Origin: DASUPK01 sp963736685
GTDB taxonomy: Bacteria; Actinomycetota; Thermoleophilia; Solirubrobacterales; 70-9
Assembly: GCA_963736685.1 (NCBI GenBank)
Contig: CAVTPZ010000005.1
Location: forward strand, 15,843-79,842
Reading direction: 5' to 3'
DNA: 64,000 nt
A model generated the notes under the pieces. It worked only from the letters and a program-made list of their open reading frames with translations, was not told the DNA's origin and ran no database searches. The position numbers and the translations under genes are program-made. Position 1 is the stretch's first letter, and every line of letters starts with the position of its first letter. Positions 25,629 to 34,638 of this stretch are shown here, piece after piece.

Positions 25629-26654
25629 CTAACCCTTGCGAGCCTTTGACGGCTGCACGCGCTTCGGCTCGCCCCGCTGCTTCGCGAAGTGCGGCGGCCA
25701 CGGAGCGTCGCCGAGCCCGCCCTCCTCATCGCGGCGGGCGAGATCGAGCAGCGCATCGAGGGAGCCCGCGTTGGCGTCGATCTCCCCCGCCGGGTCGCCG
25801 TTCTTCCTCAGCCGGTTTGGAACCGTGTCGAGACGAAGGTCCGCCGGCTCCACGTCTGGAACCTCATCCCAGGAGACGGGGCAACACACCCGCGCGTCGG
25901 GAACCGGCCTGACCGAATACCCGGACGCGATCGTCCGGTCGCGGGCGTTCTGGTTGTAGTCGACGAAGACGCCATGGCGCTCCTCCTTCCACCATTTGCT
26001 GGTGGCGTTCCTCGGCACGCGGCGCTCGACCTCGCGCGCCAGCGCCAGCGCCGCCCGGCGCACCTCGATGTAGTCCCAGCGCGGCTCGATCCTGACGTTG
26101 ACGTGGATGCCGCGGGAGCCGGAGGTCTTCGGATAGCCCACCAGGCCGTGTTCCTCCAGCACCTCCTTGACGCACATCGCAACCTTGCGAACCGTGTTCC
26201 AGCGGACCCCCGGCTGCGGGTCGAGGTCGACGCGCAGCTCATCGGGGTGGTCGAGGTCGGAGCGGCGCACTGGATGCGGATTGAAGTCGACGACTCCGAG
26301 GTTCACCGCCCAGGCCAGGTGCGCGGCGTCGTTCACCACCAGCTCGGTCGCCGTCCGGCCGCTCGGGAAGGTGAAGGTCGCCGTCTGCAGCCACTCGGGC
26401 GCTCCCTTGGGCACTCGCTTCTGGAAGAAGAATTCGCCGCCCACGCCGTCGACGAACCGCTTCATCGTGCCCGGCCGCTCGCGCAGCTGGTTGACCGCGG
26501 CCTCCTCGACCCCGATGTAGTACTCGACCAGGTCGAGCTTCGTGAACTTCGGCTTGGGGAAGAAGACCTTGCCCGGATTGGAGAGCCGGACCTCGCGCCC
26601 CGCGACCTCGATCGTCGTGTAGTTCGACTTCGCCACCGCGGACATCTTCTCCAT
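25629..26654 (-). CDS. LigD-type polymerase (primase-polymerase domain)
   Basis: Stand-alone polymerase domain of the non-homologous end-joining enzyme LigD. Catalytic aspartates D143 and D145 lie in ELRVDLDPQPG; SGSRGIHVNVRIE and RNATSKWWKEERHG are other conserved blocks. 341 aa. ATGs at 26654 and 26645 are both possible. The end of the protein is basic (KQRGEPKRVQPSKARKG). Together with the ligase at 22932 it would supply two of the LigD activities from separate genes. Confidence 0.88.
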   Translation of the reverse strand: MEKMSAVAKSNYTTIEVAGREVRLSNPGKVFFPKPKFTKLDLVEYYIGVEEAAVNQLRERPGTMKRFVDGVGGEFFFQKRVPKGAPEWLQTATFTFPSGRTATELVVNDAAHLAWAVNLGVVDFNPHPVRRSDLDHPDELRVDLDPQPGVRWNTVRKVAMCVKEVLEEHGLVGYPKTSGSRGIHVNVRIEPRWDYIEVRRAALALAREVERRVPRNATSKWWKEERHGVFVDYNQNARDRTIASGYSVRPVPDARVCCPVSWDEVPDVEPADLRLDTVPNRLRKNGDPAGEIDANAGSLDALLDLARRDEEGGLGDAPWPPHFAKQRGEPKRVQPSKARKG

Positions 26655-26691
26655 TCAGACCACGGATCCGAGCCCGACTCATCGGCGCTGA

Positions 26692-27606
26692 TTGAATCCA
26701 CGGATCGAAACGCTCCAGACGCTGACCTACGAGGTGACCGGGGCGATCGCCCGGATCGCCCTGAACCGCCCCGAGCGCGGCAACGGGATCACGCTCGAGA
26801 TGCCGCGCGAGCTCGCGGACTGCGTCGAGCGCGCGAATCTCGACCCCGAGGTCCATGTCATCGCCCTGGCCGGCAACGGCTCCGGCTTCTGCGGCGGCTA
26901 CGACCTGGTCGCATCCGCGGAGCACGACATGGAGGGCGTCGCGCAGCCGGACGCCCCCGAGGGATCCCCGCTAGACCCCATGGTCCAGGCGCGGAACCAC
27001 GATCCGTCGGGCACCTGGGATCCGGTCACGGACTACCAGATGATGAGCCGCAACCTGCGCGGCTTCATGAGCCTCTTCCACTCGGAGAAGCCGACGGTCT
27101 GCAAGGTCCACGGCTACTGCGTCGCGGGCGGGACCGACATGGCGCTCTGCTCAGACCTGCTCGTCGTGGAGGACGACGCCAAGATCGGCTATCCGCCCGC
27201 CCGCGTGTGGGGCGTTCCGACCAGCGCCCTCTGGGCATATCGGGTCGGCCCGGCGCGAGCGAAGCGCCTGCTCCTCACCGGAGACTCGATCGACGGCACA
27301 ACGGCGGCAGAGTGGGGGTTGGCCTCCGAGGTAGCGCCCGCCGCGGAGCTCGACGAGCGCTTCGAGTCCCTGCTCGAGCGCATTGGGCGCATCCCGATCA
27401 ATCAGCTCGTCATGCACAAGCTGCTCATCAATCAGGCGCTCTACGCCCAGGGCCTACAGGCCACCCAGGCGCTGGGCGTCTTCTTCGACGGGATCGCCCG
27501 CCACACGCCGGAGGGGTTCGCGTGGCAGCAGCTCGCCGCCGAGAAGGGCTTCAAGGAGGCCGTCCGCGAGCGGGACGAGCCCTTCGGCGACGTCGGGCTT
27601 GGGTAG
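26692..27606 (+). CDS. Enoyl-CoA hydratase/isomerase (crotonase fold)
   Basis: 304 residues; acts on CoA thioesters. IARIALNRPERGNGI and the oxyanion-hole blocks AGNGSGFCGGYDL and VAGGTDMALCSDL are visible. An insert of about 50 residues (residues 80-130, with NHDPSGTWDPVTDYQMM) marks a longer actinobacterial subgroup. The start is TTG; no ATG is nearby. A thioesterase gene follows after 12 nt, probably in the same transcript. Confidence 0.87.
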   Translation: MNPRIETLQTLTYEVTGAIARIALNRPERGNGITLEMPRELADCVERANLDPEVHVIALAGNGSGFCGGYDLVASAEHDMEGVAQPDAPEGSPLDPMVQARNHDPSGTWDPVTDYQMMSRNLRGFMSLFHSEKPTVCKVHGYCVAGGTDMALCSDLLVVEDDAKIGYPPARVWGVPTSALWAYRVGPARAKRLLLTGDSIDGTTAAEWGLASEVAPAAELDERFESLLERIGRIPINQLVMHKLLINQALYAQGLQATQALGVFFDGIARHTPEGFAWQQLAAEKGFKEAVRERDEPFGDVGLG

Positions 27607-27618
27607 GGTGGCCCGCCC

Positions 27619-28080
27619 GTGAACCCCGATATCACCCCCGAGAACATCAGGACCTGGCTGCCGGGCACGTTCCCAGGCGACATGGCGATCGAGCCGCTCG
27701 AGATCGACGACGAGGTTTCGACCGGGCGCATGGTGATCGACAAGCGCCATCTCCACCCGGGCGGCTTCGTCCACGGAGGCGTCTGGACCGCGTTCGGCGA
27801 TTCGGTCGCTGCCTGGGCCACCTTTCGCGCGCTGCCACCCAATCACGACTTCACCACGATCGAGCTGAAGCTGAACGTCTTCTCCGCCGCGGTGCTCGGC
27901 GACGAGCTGATCTGCGAGGCGCGGCCGCTGCACGTGGGGCGCAGCACTGCGGTGATCGAGGCGAGGATCCGCAAGGGGGAGAAGCCGGTGGCGAACCTGA
28001 TCGTCACCCAGTTCGTGCTTCCCGGCCGCGATCCGCGAGCCGAGCGCCCGGCGCCGGGGGATTACCCGCCCGGCGACTAA
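27619..28080 (+). CDS. Hotdog-fold thioesterase (PaaI-like)
   Basis: A 153-residue acyl-CoA thioesterase. The motif HLHPGGFVHGGVWTAFGDSVA, the strand FTTIELKLNVFSA and AEVRPLHVGRSTAVIEARI-like text mark the PaaI/YigI branch. It likely clears stalled CoA esters from the crotonase reaction upstream. Its start is GTG. Confidence 0.87.
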   Translation: MNPDITPENIRTWLPGTFPGDMAIEPLEIDDEVSTGRMVIDKRHLHPGGFVHGGVWTAFGDSVAAWATFRALPPNHDFTTIELKLNVFSAAVLGDELICEARPLHVGRSTAVIEARIRKGEKPVANLIVTQFVLPGRDPRAERPAPGDYPPGD

Positions 28081-28142
28081 CCCGGCTGCTCGACCATCTC
28101 CGGCTTGAGCCGCTTGGCGTGCTCCTTGGGCCGCCCTCCTGC

Positions 28143-28184
28143 CCTTGCAGGCCCCACCGGGTGGGCGTAGGGTCGGTTGCAAGG
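28143..28184. repeat. Nested palindrome before the SnoaL-like gene
   Basis: CCTTGCA (28143-28149) and TGCAAGG (28178-28184) flank an inner CCCACCGGGTGGG. It lies 26 nt before the start of the following gene and could be a leader hairpin or the terminator of the thioesterase transcript. Confidence 0.35.
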
Positions 28185-28209
28185 CACAGCAGCAGAGGAG
28201 GAGATTGAG

Positions 28210-28599
28210 ATGGGTGAAAACGCAGATGCCGTCAAGGACCGTTGGGATGACTTCGCCAAGGGCGACTTGGACGCGGCTGTCTCGACGACGGACGAGAACG
28301 CCGAGATCAGGCTTCCCGAGACCCTGCCCTGGGGTGGTACCTACAAAGGCCCCGAAGGGTTCAAGGAGATGATCCAGAAGTTCCTGTCGAATTTCGAGTC
28401 CGTCGACCCGAATCCCACCGCGTTCCTCGAGGCCGACGACGGTGAAACCGTCGTCGTGATCGTCGACGGCACCGGGAAGACGAAGTCGGGCAACGAGCTC
28501 GGCGGCCGCTCGGTGTGGCTCTACAAGGTGAGCGACGGAAAGCTCATGGGCGCGGAGTTCTTCGGTGACACCGCAGAGGCGCGCGACGCCGTGGGCTGA
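28210..28599 (+). CDS. SnoaL-like (NTF2-fold) protein
   Basis: 129 residues. The pattern VKDRWDDFAKGDLDAAVSTT, LPWGGTYKGPEGFKEMIQKF and a final strand VWLYKVSDGKLMGAEFF fits the SnoaL/NTF2 fold. A strong GAGGAGGAG ribosome site precedes the ATG. Function unknown. It is convergent with pyruvate kinase, 6 nt apart. Confidence 0.78.
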   Translation: MGENADAVKDRWDDFAKGDLDAAVSTTDENAEIRLPETLPWGGTYKGPEGFKEMIQKFLSNFESVDPNPTAFLEADDGETVVVIVDGTGKTKSGNELGGRSVWLYKVSDGKLMGAEFFGDTAEARDAVG

Positions 28600-28605
28600 C
28601 TCGCC

Positions 28606-30054
28606 CTACGGAACTCGGTGAATTTCAAAAAGGTTGGTCCCGACCTCCTGCGCAGGCAGCCCAGCCGTGATCGCCACCAGGTCGCCTGATTCGGCGATGC
28701 CTCGCTGGCGGGCGAGGTCGGCACAGTCGTCGAGCAGCTTGCGGATCGAGGTCCAGTCATCGGCCTGGGTGGAGCTGATCCCGAAGAGGAGGTTCATCCG
28801 GCGCACGGTTGCCAGACGAGGCGAGACCGCCAGCACGGGCACCCGCGGGCGATGGGCCGAGATCAGCCGGGCTGTCCGACCCGAGTTGGTGGGGCAGACG
28901 ATCGCCTTGAGGCCGAGCCGGTAGCAGGCCGCCACGGCGACCTGTGCGACGGTCTCGGCGATGTCGTGTTCCTTCTCCTCCACTCGGGTGAAGACCATCT
29001 CCCCGAACTGAAGGCGCGGCTCGGTGACGCGCGCGATCCGGTCCATCACCCGCACCGCCTCGACGGGATGGTCGCCGATCGCGGTTTCCTCCGAGAGCAT
29101 CACCGCGTCGGTTCCGTCGTAGATCGCGTTCGCGACGTCGGTGACCTCGGCCCGCGTCGGGCGGGAGGCGCGCACCATGGTCGCCAGCATCTGGGTCGCG
29201 GTGATGGCCGGCTTCGATGCCCGTCCGGCCAGGGCGATCAGCCGCTTTTGTGCGCCGGGGACCTCCTCGATCGGCAGCTCCACACCGAGATCGCCGCGAG
29301 CGATCATGATCCCGCTGCCTGCCGACTCGATGATCTCGCCCGCCCGCTCGGCCGCCTGCGGCTTTTCGATCTTGGCGATCAGGGGTATGTCCGAATCGCG
29401 CTCGCGCAGGCGCGCCTCGACCTTCTCGAGGTCGGACGGCCGGCGCACGAAGGAGACGGCCAGCAGGTCGACCCCGTTCTCGACGGCGAAGTCGATCCAG
29501 GGCTGATCCGACGCCCCGGTCTCGGGGAGGTCGTGATCGGCGCCGGGCAGGTTCACTCCCTGGTGGGAGCTGATCGCGCCCCCCGCCTCGACCTCGCAGG
29601 TCACGGCGTCGCCGTCAACCGAGACGACCTTCAGCCGGACTCGGCCGTCGGCGAGGAAGACAGGGTCGCCGTTGTGCACGGCCTTCGAGAAGCCGTCCCA
29701 CTGGACGGTGAGCATCTCCGCGTTGCCGGGCGTCCCGTTGGTCTCGCCCTTCAGCACCACATTCGATCCGGAGTGGAGGACCGCGACATCTCCCTCGACG
29801 TCGCCGAGCCGCAGCTTGGGGCCGGGTAGGTCGCCCATGATCCCGACCTCGCGCCCGACCTCCTCGCTCACGGCGCGGATCCGCCTGACGTTCTCGGCCT
29901 GCTCCTCGGGGGTCCCGTGAGCGAAGTTCAGCCGGAATACGTCGACCCCGGCGTCGAACAGCTCCCGAAGGACCTCGGGCGAGCTGCTCGCCGGCCCGAC
30001 GGTCGCGACGATCTTGGTGCGCCGGGCAACGTGGACGGAGGTTCCGGATGCCAT
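28606..30054 (-). CDS. pyk: Pyruvate kinase
   Basis: Final step of glycolysis: phosphoenolpyruvate plus ADP to pyruvate and ATP. TKIVATVGPASS, FRLNFAHGTPEE and MGDLPGPKLRLG are at the N-terminus, the catalytic MIARGDLGVELP motif and the ATQMLATM block follow. 482 aa is full length, with an allosteric-type C-terminal domain (VAVAACYRLGLKAIV). The ATG at 30054 overlaps the TGA of the ATPase upstream (TGATG), so translation is probably coupled. Confidence 0.95.
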   Translation of the reverse strand: MASGTSVHVARRTKIVATVGPASSSPEVLRELFDAGVDVFRLNFAHGTPEEQAENVRRIRAVSEEVGREVGIMGDLPGPKLRLGDVEGDVAVLHSGSNVVLKGETNGTPGNAEMLTVQWDGFSKAVHNGDPVFLADGRVRLKVVSVDGDAVTCEVEAGGAISSHQGVNLPGADHDLPETGASDQPWIDFAVENGVDLLAVSFVRRPSDLEKVEARLRERDSDIPLIAKIEKPQAAERAGEIIESAGSGIMIARGDLGVELPIEEVPGAQKRLIALAGRASKPAITATQMLATMVRASRPTRAEVTDVANAIYDGTDAVMLSEETAIGDHPVEAVRVMDRIARVTEPRLQFGEMVFTRVEEKEHDIAETVAQVAVAACYRLGLKAIVCPTNSGRTARLISAHRPRVPVLAVSPRLATVRRMNLLFGISSTQADDWTSIRKLLDDCADLARQRGIAESGDLVAITAGLPAQEVGTNLFEIHRVP

Positions 30055-32513
30055 CACGACCGCCCCGATGCCGGGGTTGGCGTCGGCGGCACTGTGAGCG
30101 GCTCGGTCACCGGTCCGGTCGGGGCCTCACCGGGCGGGCGGTCCTCGAGCTGCTCGATCATCGGAATCCGCCAGACGACGCTGGCGAGCACCAGTCCGGC
30201 AGCCGCAGAGAGCAGCGCCAGGAAGAGCTGTCCGCCGCCCATCCTGGTCAGGTCGAAGAAGTCGCGGATCGGCTGCACGGCCAGGATCAGCGCGTAGAGG
30301 GCACCGAGGGCGGCGACCAGGGCGAGCATGTAGCTCTGGATCGCGATGTGCTCGCGCCCCGGCCCGCGCTCGAGCAGCAGGATGAAGCAGAGGCCGAGGA
30401 CCACCAGGGTCGTGGTCGCGGCCGTCCGCCCGGCCTCCAGCGATCCGCCGAAGACGGTGTCCACCAGGAAGAAGCTCGCCAGGGACGCCGCGGCGATCGC
30501 CAGCCCGGCAGGCACGGCGAAGGCGGCCAGGGCGCGCAGAAGCCGCCCTCTATATAAGGGGCCGTCGCTGGGGGCGAGGGCGAGCACGAATGAGGGGATC
30601 CCAATCGTCAGGAAGGCGGCGACGGTGAGCTGGCGGGGGAGGAACGGGAAGGCCCAGCCGGGAATCGCGACAAGCACGATCAGCGCCGCGGCGTAGACCG
30701 TCTTGGTCACATAGAGGCGGGCGAGGCGATGGATGTTCCGGGCGATCCGCCGCCCCTCGGAAACCGCCCTCGGCAGCCGCGAGAACTGGTCCTTGAGCAG
30801 GACGATGTCGGCGATCCCCTTCGTGATCTGGCTCCCGGATCCCATCGCCACGGCCATTCTCGCCTGCTTCAGCGCGGGCACGTCGTTGACGCCGTCACCG
30901 ATCATCGCGACGAAGCGCCCCTGCTCGGCCAGTGCCGAGACCAGCGCCTTCTTCTGCTCCGGCCGGATCCGGCAGAAGATGGTGTTCTCCTCCGCGATTC
31001 GGGCGAGGGAGCCGTGGTCCTCGGGGAGATCGTCGCCGGTGACGACGCCCGCGCCGGCGGGGATGCCCACGGCGGAGGCGACCGCGGTGACCGTCTGCGG
31101 CGCGTCGCCCGAGATCAGCTTCAGATCTATCTCGCGCTCGCGCATGTAGCGAATTGTCTCCCGAGCGTCGGGGCGCAGGGTCTCCTCGAGCACGATGAGA
31201 GCGAGGGGAGTCACCGCCGGCGGCGGGTCCGAGTAGGGGTTGTCCGGCAGCCCGCCGGAGGCTCGGCCGAACGCGACGACCCGGCGCCCCGCCTTCGTGT
31301 TCGCCTCGAGGCTGCGTTGCAGCGGCACCGGAAGGGCGAGCGATCCCCGCGCCATCAGGACGTCAGGCGCGCCGAGCACGTAGGTCTCGCCGCGCCCGAA
31401 GCTCAGCCCGCTCCACTTCCACTCCGAGGAGAAGGGCACCTCCGCCCGGACCCGCTCTCCCGTCGCCGGGTAGTTCACCGCGATCGCCTCGAGCGTCCGG
31501 TTCCGCTCCCCCGAGCTCGCCGCGAAGCGGGCCAGCGCCCCCTGCGCTCCGCTCACCTCGGACGGGTCGGAGACGTCGACCGAGACCAGCTCCAGCTCGC
31601 CGCTGGTCAGCGTCCCGGTCTTGTCTACGCAGATCGTGTCGACCGCGGCCAGCGCCTCGGTGGCGCTCATCTGCTGGACGAGCGTGTCCAGCTTGGCGAG
31701 CCGCACGGCCGCGACGGCGAGCGTCACGCTCATCAGCAGGACGAGGCCCTCGGGGATCAGCGTGATGAGCCCGGCCGTGGCGGTCTGCGCGGCCTCGTGG
31801 AGCGGCGTGCTCCGCGCCTGCAGAGCGAAGATCAGGATGACGGCGAGCGGGATCATCAGCCAGGTGCTCGCCTTCAGCACCAGGTTCACCTCGTCCTGGA
31901 GCGGTGACGGCGGATGCCGGAAGGTCCGAGCCTCCCCGGCGACCTTCTCGGCGTAGCTGTCCTCGCGCACCGCCGTGACCTCGTAGTAGCCCGACCCGTT
32001 GATGCAGAACGCCCCCGACAGCGCCGGCTGCCCGACCCGCTTGCGCACCCCGTCGGCCTCGCCGGTGAGCACGGACTCGTCCACGGTGAGCCCGCGGCTC
32101 TCGGTCACCTCGCCGTCGGCGACCAGCTGGTCGCCCGGCTCCACGCGGATCCAGTCGCCCGGGACGACCTCCTCGGCTCGCAGCTCCACCAGCTCGCCGT
32201 CGCGGACCACCTTCGCCTTCGGCGCGACGAGCAGCGCGAGGTTCTCGAGCGTCTCCTTGGCCTTGAGCTCCTGGCGGATCCCGATGTAGCTGTTGATCAC
32301 CGCGATGAAGCCGAAGAGGGCGTCGGCGAAGAGCCCGAGCGCGAGCATGATCACGAAGAAGACGCCGATGATCAGGTTGAAGAGGGTGAAGACGTTGCCC
32401 GCGACGATGCTCGCGACCGAGCGGCTCGACCGGTCCTCGACCGGCCCGAGCTGACTGAGCCGCTTGGCAGCCTCCTGACTGGAGAGACCGCCTGGATGGC
32501 GCTGGTCGTTCAC
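30054..32513 (-). CDS. P-type cation-transporting ATPase (CtpE-like)
   Basis: Pumps a cation across the membrane with ATP. Phosphorylation site CVDKTGTLT, actuator loop VLTGEADGV and hinge MIGDGVNDVPALKQA are intact. The sequence layout (GLSSQEAAKRLSQLGP, short N-terminus, VITSNSxIG-like INSYIGIRQELKAK) is close to mycobacterial CtpE, a calcium importer; the ion here is inferred from that similarity only. The start is uncertain: GTG at 32513 is used, a CTG slightly upstream lies better behind a GGGAGG site. About 819 aa. Coupled to pyk. Confidence 0.85.
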   Translation of the reverse strand: MNDQRHPGGLSSQEAAKRLSQLGPVEDRSSRSVASIVAGNVFTLFNLIIGVFFVIMLALGLFADALFGFIAVINSYIGIRQELKAKETLENLALLVAPKAKVVRDGELVELRAEEVVPGDWIRVEPGDQLVADGEVTESRGLTVDESVLTGEADGVRKRVGQPALSGAFCINGSGYYEVTAVREDSYAEKVAGEARTFRHPPSPLQDEVNLVLKASTWLMIPLAVILIFALQARSTPLHEAAQTATAGLITLIPEGLVLLMSVTLAVAAVRLAKLDTLVQQMSATEALAAVDTICVDKTGTLTSGELELVSVDVSDPSEVSGAQGALARFAASSGERNRTLEAIAVNYPATGERVRAEVPFSSEWKWSGLSFGRGETYVLGAPDVLMARGSLALPVPLQRSLEANTKAGRRVVAFGRASGGLPDNPYSDPPPAVTPLALIVLEETLRPDARETIRYMREREIDLKLISGDAPQTVTAVASAVGIPAGAGVVTGDDLPEDHGSLARIAEENTIFCRIRPEQKKALVSALAEQGRFVAMIGDGVNDVPALKQARMAVAMGSGSQITKGIADIVLLKDQFSRLPRAVSEGRRIARNIHRLARLYVTKTVYAAALIVLVAIPGWAFPFLPRQLTVAAFLTIGIPSFVLALAPSDGPLYRGRLLRALAAFAVPAGLAIAAASLASFFLVDTVFGGSLEAGRTAATTTLVVLGLCFILLLERGPGREHIAIQSYMLALVAALGALYALILAVQPIRDFFDLTRMGGGQLFLALLSAAAGLVLASVVWRIPMIEQLEDRPPGEAPTGPVTEPLTVPPTPTPASGRS

Positions 32514-32556
32514 CCAGTCATTGATACCAGCGGCCAGGTGTGAACCCTCCCGCCGC

Positions 32557-33066
32557 CTACATCCAGAACCACTGCTCGAATGAGCGCACCGCGCCCCGTC
32601 GCAACTTGCGCCCGCCGAAGTAGGCGAGCTCCTCGCCATCGGCGACCGCGCTGCGGGCGGCGACGCCCGGCATCCCGGCCTCCTGCGCCCGCAGGCCGAT
32701 CGGCTGGCAGCGGCTGTGGGGCACGATCCGGCGCCTGCTGTCGCGCGGGTAGGTCGCCGGCAGCCCGGCGTCGCGGCAGCCCGCATCGGTGACGACGTTC
32801 AGATAGCGGTCCTCGGGGACAGTGGTGCGAACGAGGATCGGGCCCGCGCCGGGTCGCAGGTCCTCGGGTCCGTAGGGCTGGCGCTCCAGGCGGCGGTAGA
32901 CGTTGGCGCGAGCCACGGTGACGCTCCGGCAGAGATAGACGACCGGGAAGGACTCGGGCGGATTCCAGCGGCCGCCGCGCTCGGCGGCGTGGCGGCCGTC
33001 GAGCGGGTCCTCCCAATCCGGGTCCGCGACCCGCAGGTACGGCCCGCCCCGCCGGATCGTCCTCAA
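32557..33066 (-). CDS. RES-domain toxin
   Basis: 169 residues with the RES hallmark GGRWNPPESFPVVYLCRS and a later VRTTVPEDRYLNV. Proteins of this family (MbcT, Xre-RES systems) degrade NAD+ and arrest growth; that activity is inferred. The start is TTG, one base after the stop of the antitoxin, which suggests coupled translation and lower toxin yield. Confidence 0.85.
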   Translation of the reverse strand: MRTIRRGGPYLRVADPDWEDPLDGRHAAERGGRWNPPESFPVVYLCRSVTVARANVYRRLERQPYGPEDLRPGAGPILVRTTVPEDRYLNVVTDAGCRDAGLPATYPRDSRRRIVPHSRCQPIGLRAQEAGMPGVAARSAVADGEELAYFGGRKLRRGAVRSFEQWFWM

Positions 33067-33067
33067 A

Positions 33068-33415
33068 CTAGACCGTCGCGCCCCAGTCGAACGACCGCCG
33101 GATCTCGGCCTGCAGCTCGTCCTGGCGGTCGCGCTCGATCATCTCGAGCATGGACAGCCCGCCATAGGCGCTCGCCGGCCGTCGCGCGATCCCCGGGATC
33201 CGCTCGGGCTTCAGCCGGTGGCGGAGCAGGTCACAGATCGCGGCGACGGTCGCCAGCTTCGCCATCCGGTTCGAGGGCACGCCGCGCTCGCGCCACTGGC
33301 CCACCGCCTGCCTGCTGACGCCGAACAGCCGGCCCAATTCGGTCTCCGAGAGCTCCAGTGTCTCGGCTACGGGATCGAGCAGCGTGGGCGTGAGGACCGG
33401 GTTCATCTCACTCAT
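33068..33415 (-). CDS. Xre/MbcA/ParS-type antitoxin
   Basis: 115 residues: a helix-turn-helix (LELSETELGRLFGVSRQAVG) in the N-terminal half and the toxin-binding C-terminal MbcA/ParS module (ASAYGGLSMLEMIERDRQDE). It neutralises the RES toxin and represses its own promoter. The ATG at 33415 was used; one at 33406 is also possible. A direct repeat GCAAGCATTTCGCAAG lies just upstream (33422-33437) and could be its operator. Confidence 0.83.
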   Translation of the reverse strand: MSEMNPVLTPTLLDPVAETLELSETELGRLFGVSRQAVGQWRERGVPSNRMAKLATVAAICDLLRHRLKPERIPGIARRPASAYGGLSMLEMIERDRQDELQAEIRRSFDWGATV

Positions 33416-33532
33416 CCTAGCGCAAGCATTTCGCAAGGTAGGCACAAATCTCCCCAATATCGACGACAGGAACTTCTGTCCAGAGCGTCAATTTGGGGTT
33501 GATTGCAGGGCGGGGGAGCCGACTCAACCTAC

Positions 33533-34630
33533 GTGTCGATCTTGCTCAGGAGAATCACCCTGGCCGCCCTGATGGCGGCACTTGTCGGAGGGACGCTCGC
33601 CCTGCCGGCGAGCTCGACCGCGAGCCCGGTCGCGCACGCGAGCAAGTGCAAGAAGGGGAAGAAGAAGAGCGCGCAGAGCGCGAAGAAGAAGAAGTGCAAG
33701 CGGGGCAGCCAGAGCGGCGCCACCCTGCCAGGCCAGCCGACGCATCCGAGCAGCGCACCTGGCGCCGGGGTCAGCGGCGTCAATCTCGCCGTCAGTCCGG
33801 TCCTGGCCGGAACCGGGACCACGGGCCTTGTCACGATCAGCGACGCCGCGCCGAGCGCCGGCCAGGCCGTCACCCTGCAGAGCAGCGATCCGAGTCGCGT
33901 GACGGTCCCGGGCAGTGTCGTCGTCGCAGGCGGACAGACCACCGCGAACTTCTCCGTTGGCACCACGGCGGGATCAAACGTCAATGTCACCGTTACGGCC
34001 GCAATCGGCGCCAGCAACGCCACCGCGCACCTTGATGTGGTTTCCACCCCCAGCGTCCAGTCCCTCTCACTGGCGAGACAGTGCTTCACGGCCGGGAGCT
34101 ACTCGGGCAGCCGAGTCACCCTGGACGTCACCGTTCCCGTTGACACCGTCGTCAGCCTCTCGAGCGACGATCCCGCCGCCCTCGACGTCTCGCCTGGATC
34201 CGCCACCGTCCCGGCCGGATCGAGGACCGGCTACTTCGGGCTGACCGCCGGCAACGCGAATCCGCTCGTAACGGTGACCGCGACCCTCGGCTCGTCCCAT
34301 ACGGCGGATACCGCCTCAGTCAATGGATCGAGCACCGTGCCGACGGTCACGGGCGTCACGGTGCAGCCCAGCACCATCCCCGTCGGTACCCAATCGAACG
34401 GCACAGTGACCATGGACTGCGAACCCGGGCCGGGCGGGGCGCTGGTCGACCTCTCCTCCGACCAGGCCGGCGTGGCCGCTCCAAGTCAGCCAACCGTGCT
34501 CGTGCCGGCAGGGCAACTGAGCGCCCCCTTCACCGTCAACACCTCAGCGGTCGGCAATGCCAACATCATTGCCACCTTCGGCGCAAGCACACAGCAGGCG
34601 CCGGTCATCGTCATCCCCATCGATACCTAA
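33533..34630 (+). CDS. Secreted Ig-like repeat protein with Lys/Cys-rich N-terminus
   Basis: About 365 residues. A signal peptide (LLRRITLAALMAALVGGTLALPASSTA) is followed by the basic Cys/Lys segment SKCKKGKKKSAQSAKKKKCKRG and then three Ig-like beta-sandwich repeats of about 90 residues (VTLQSSDPSRVTVPGSVVVA, VVSLSSDDPAALDVSPGSATV, VDLSSDQAGVAAPSQPTVLV). The GTG at 33533 is the likely start; an in-frame ATG at 33503 adds MQGGGADSTY. It resembles adhesin-like wall proteins. The basic Cys segment links it to the proteins at 3359, 4539 and 43301. Confidence 0.75.
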   Translation: MSILLRRITLAALMAALVGGTLALPASSTASPVAHASKCKKGKKKSAQSAKKKKCKRGSQSGATLPGQPTHPSSAPGAGVSGVNLAVSPVLAGTGTTGLVTISDAAPSAGQAVTLQSSDPSRVTVPGSVVVAGGQTTANFSVGTTAGSNVNVTVTAAIGASNATAHLDVVSTPSVQSLSLARQCFTAGSYSGSRVTLDVTVPVDTVVSLSSDDPAALDVSPGSATVPAGSRTGYFGLTAGNANPLVTVTATLGSSHTADTASVNGSSTVPTVTGVTVQPSTIPVGTQSNGTVTMDCEPGPGGALVDLSSDQAGVAAPSQPTVLVPAGQLSAPFTVNTSAVGNANIIATFGASTQQAPVIVIPIDT

Positions 34631-34638
34631 GACGCCGG

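Noticed and set aside
25689..28208. Very long open frame (over 800 codons) on the plus strand
   Set aside because: It runs antisense to the LigD-type polymerase and then out of frame through the enoyl-CoA hydratase and thioesterase. Composition is Arg/Ala/Pro-rich and no domain is visible; open frames of this kind are common in GC-rich DNA.
28077..28259. 60-codon minus-strand frame with GGRPKEHAKRLKP-like basic text
   Set aside because: Most of it overlaps the start of the SnoaL-like gene and the palindrome; no ribosome site and no family. A gene-end remnant cannot be excluded.
28852..29829. 325-codon plus-strand frame opposite pyruvate kinase
   Set aside because: Antisense shadow of a well-conserved enzyme, no recognisable motif.
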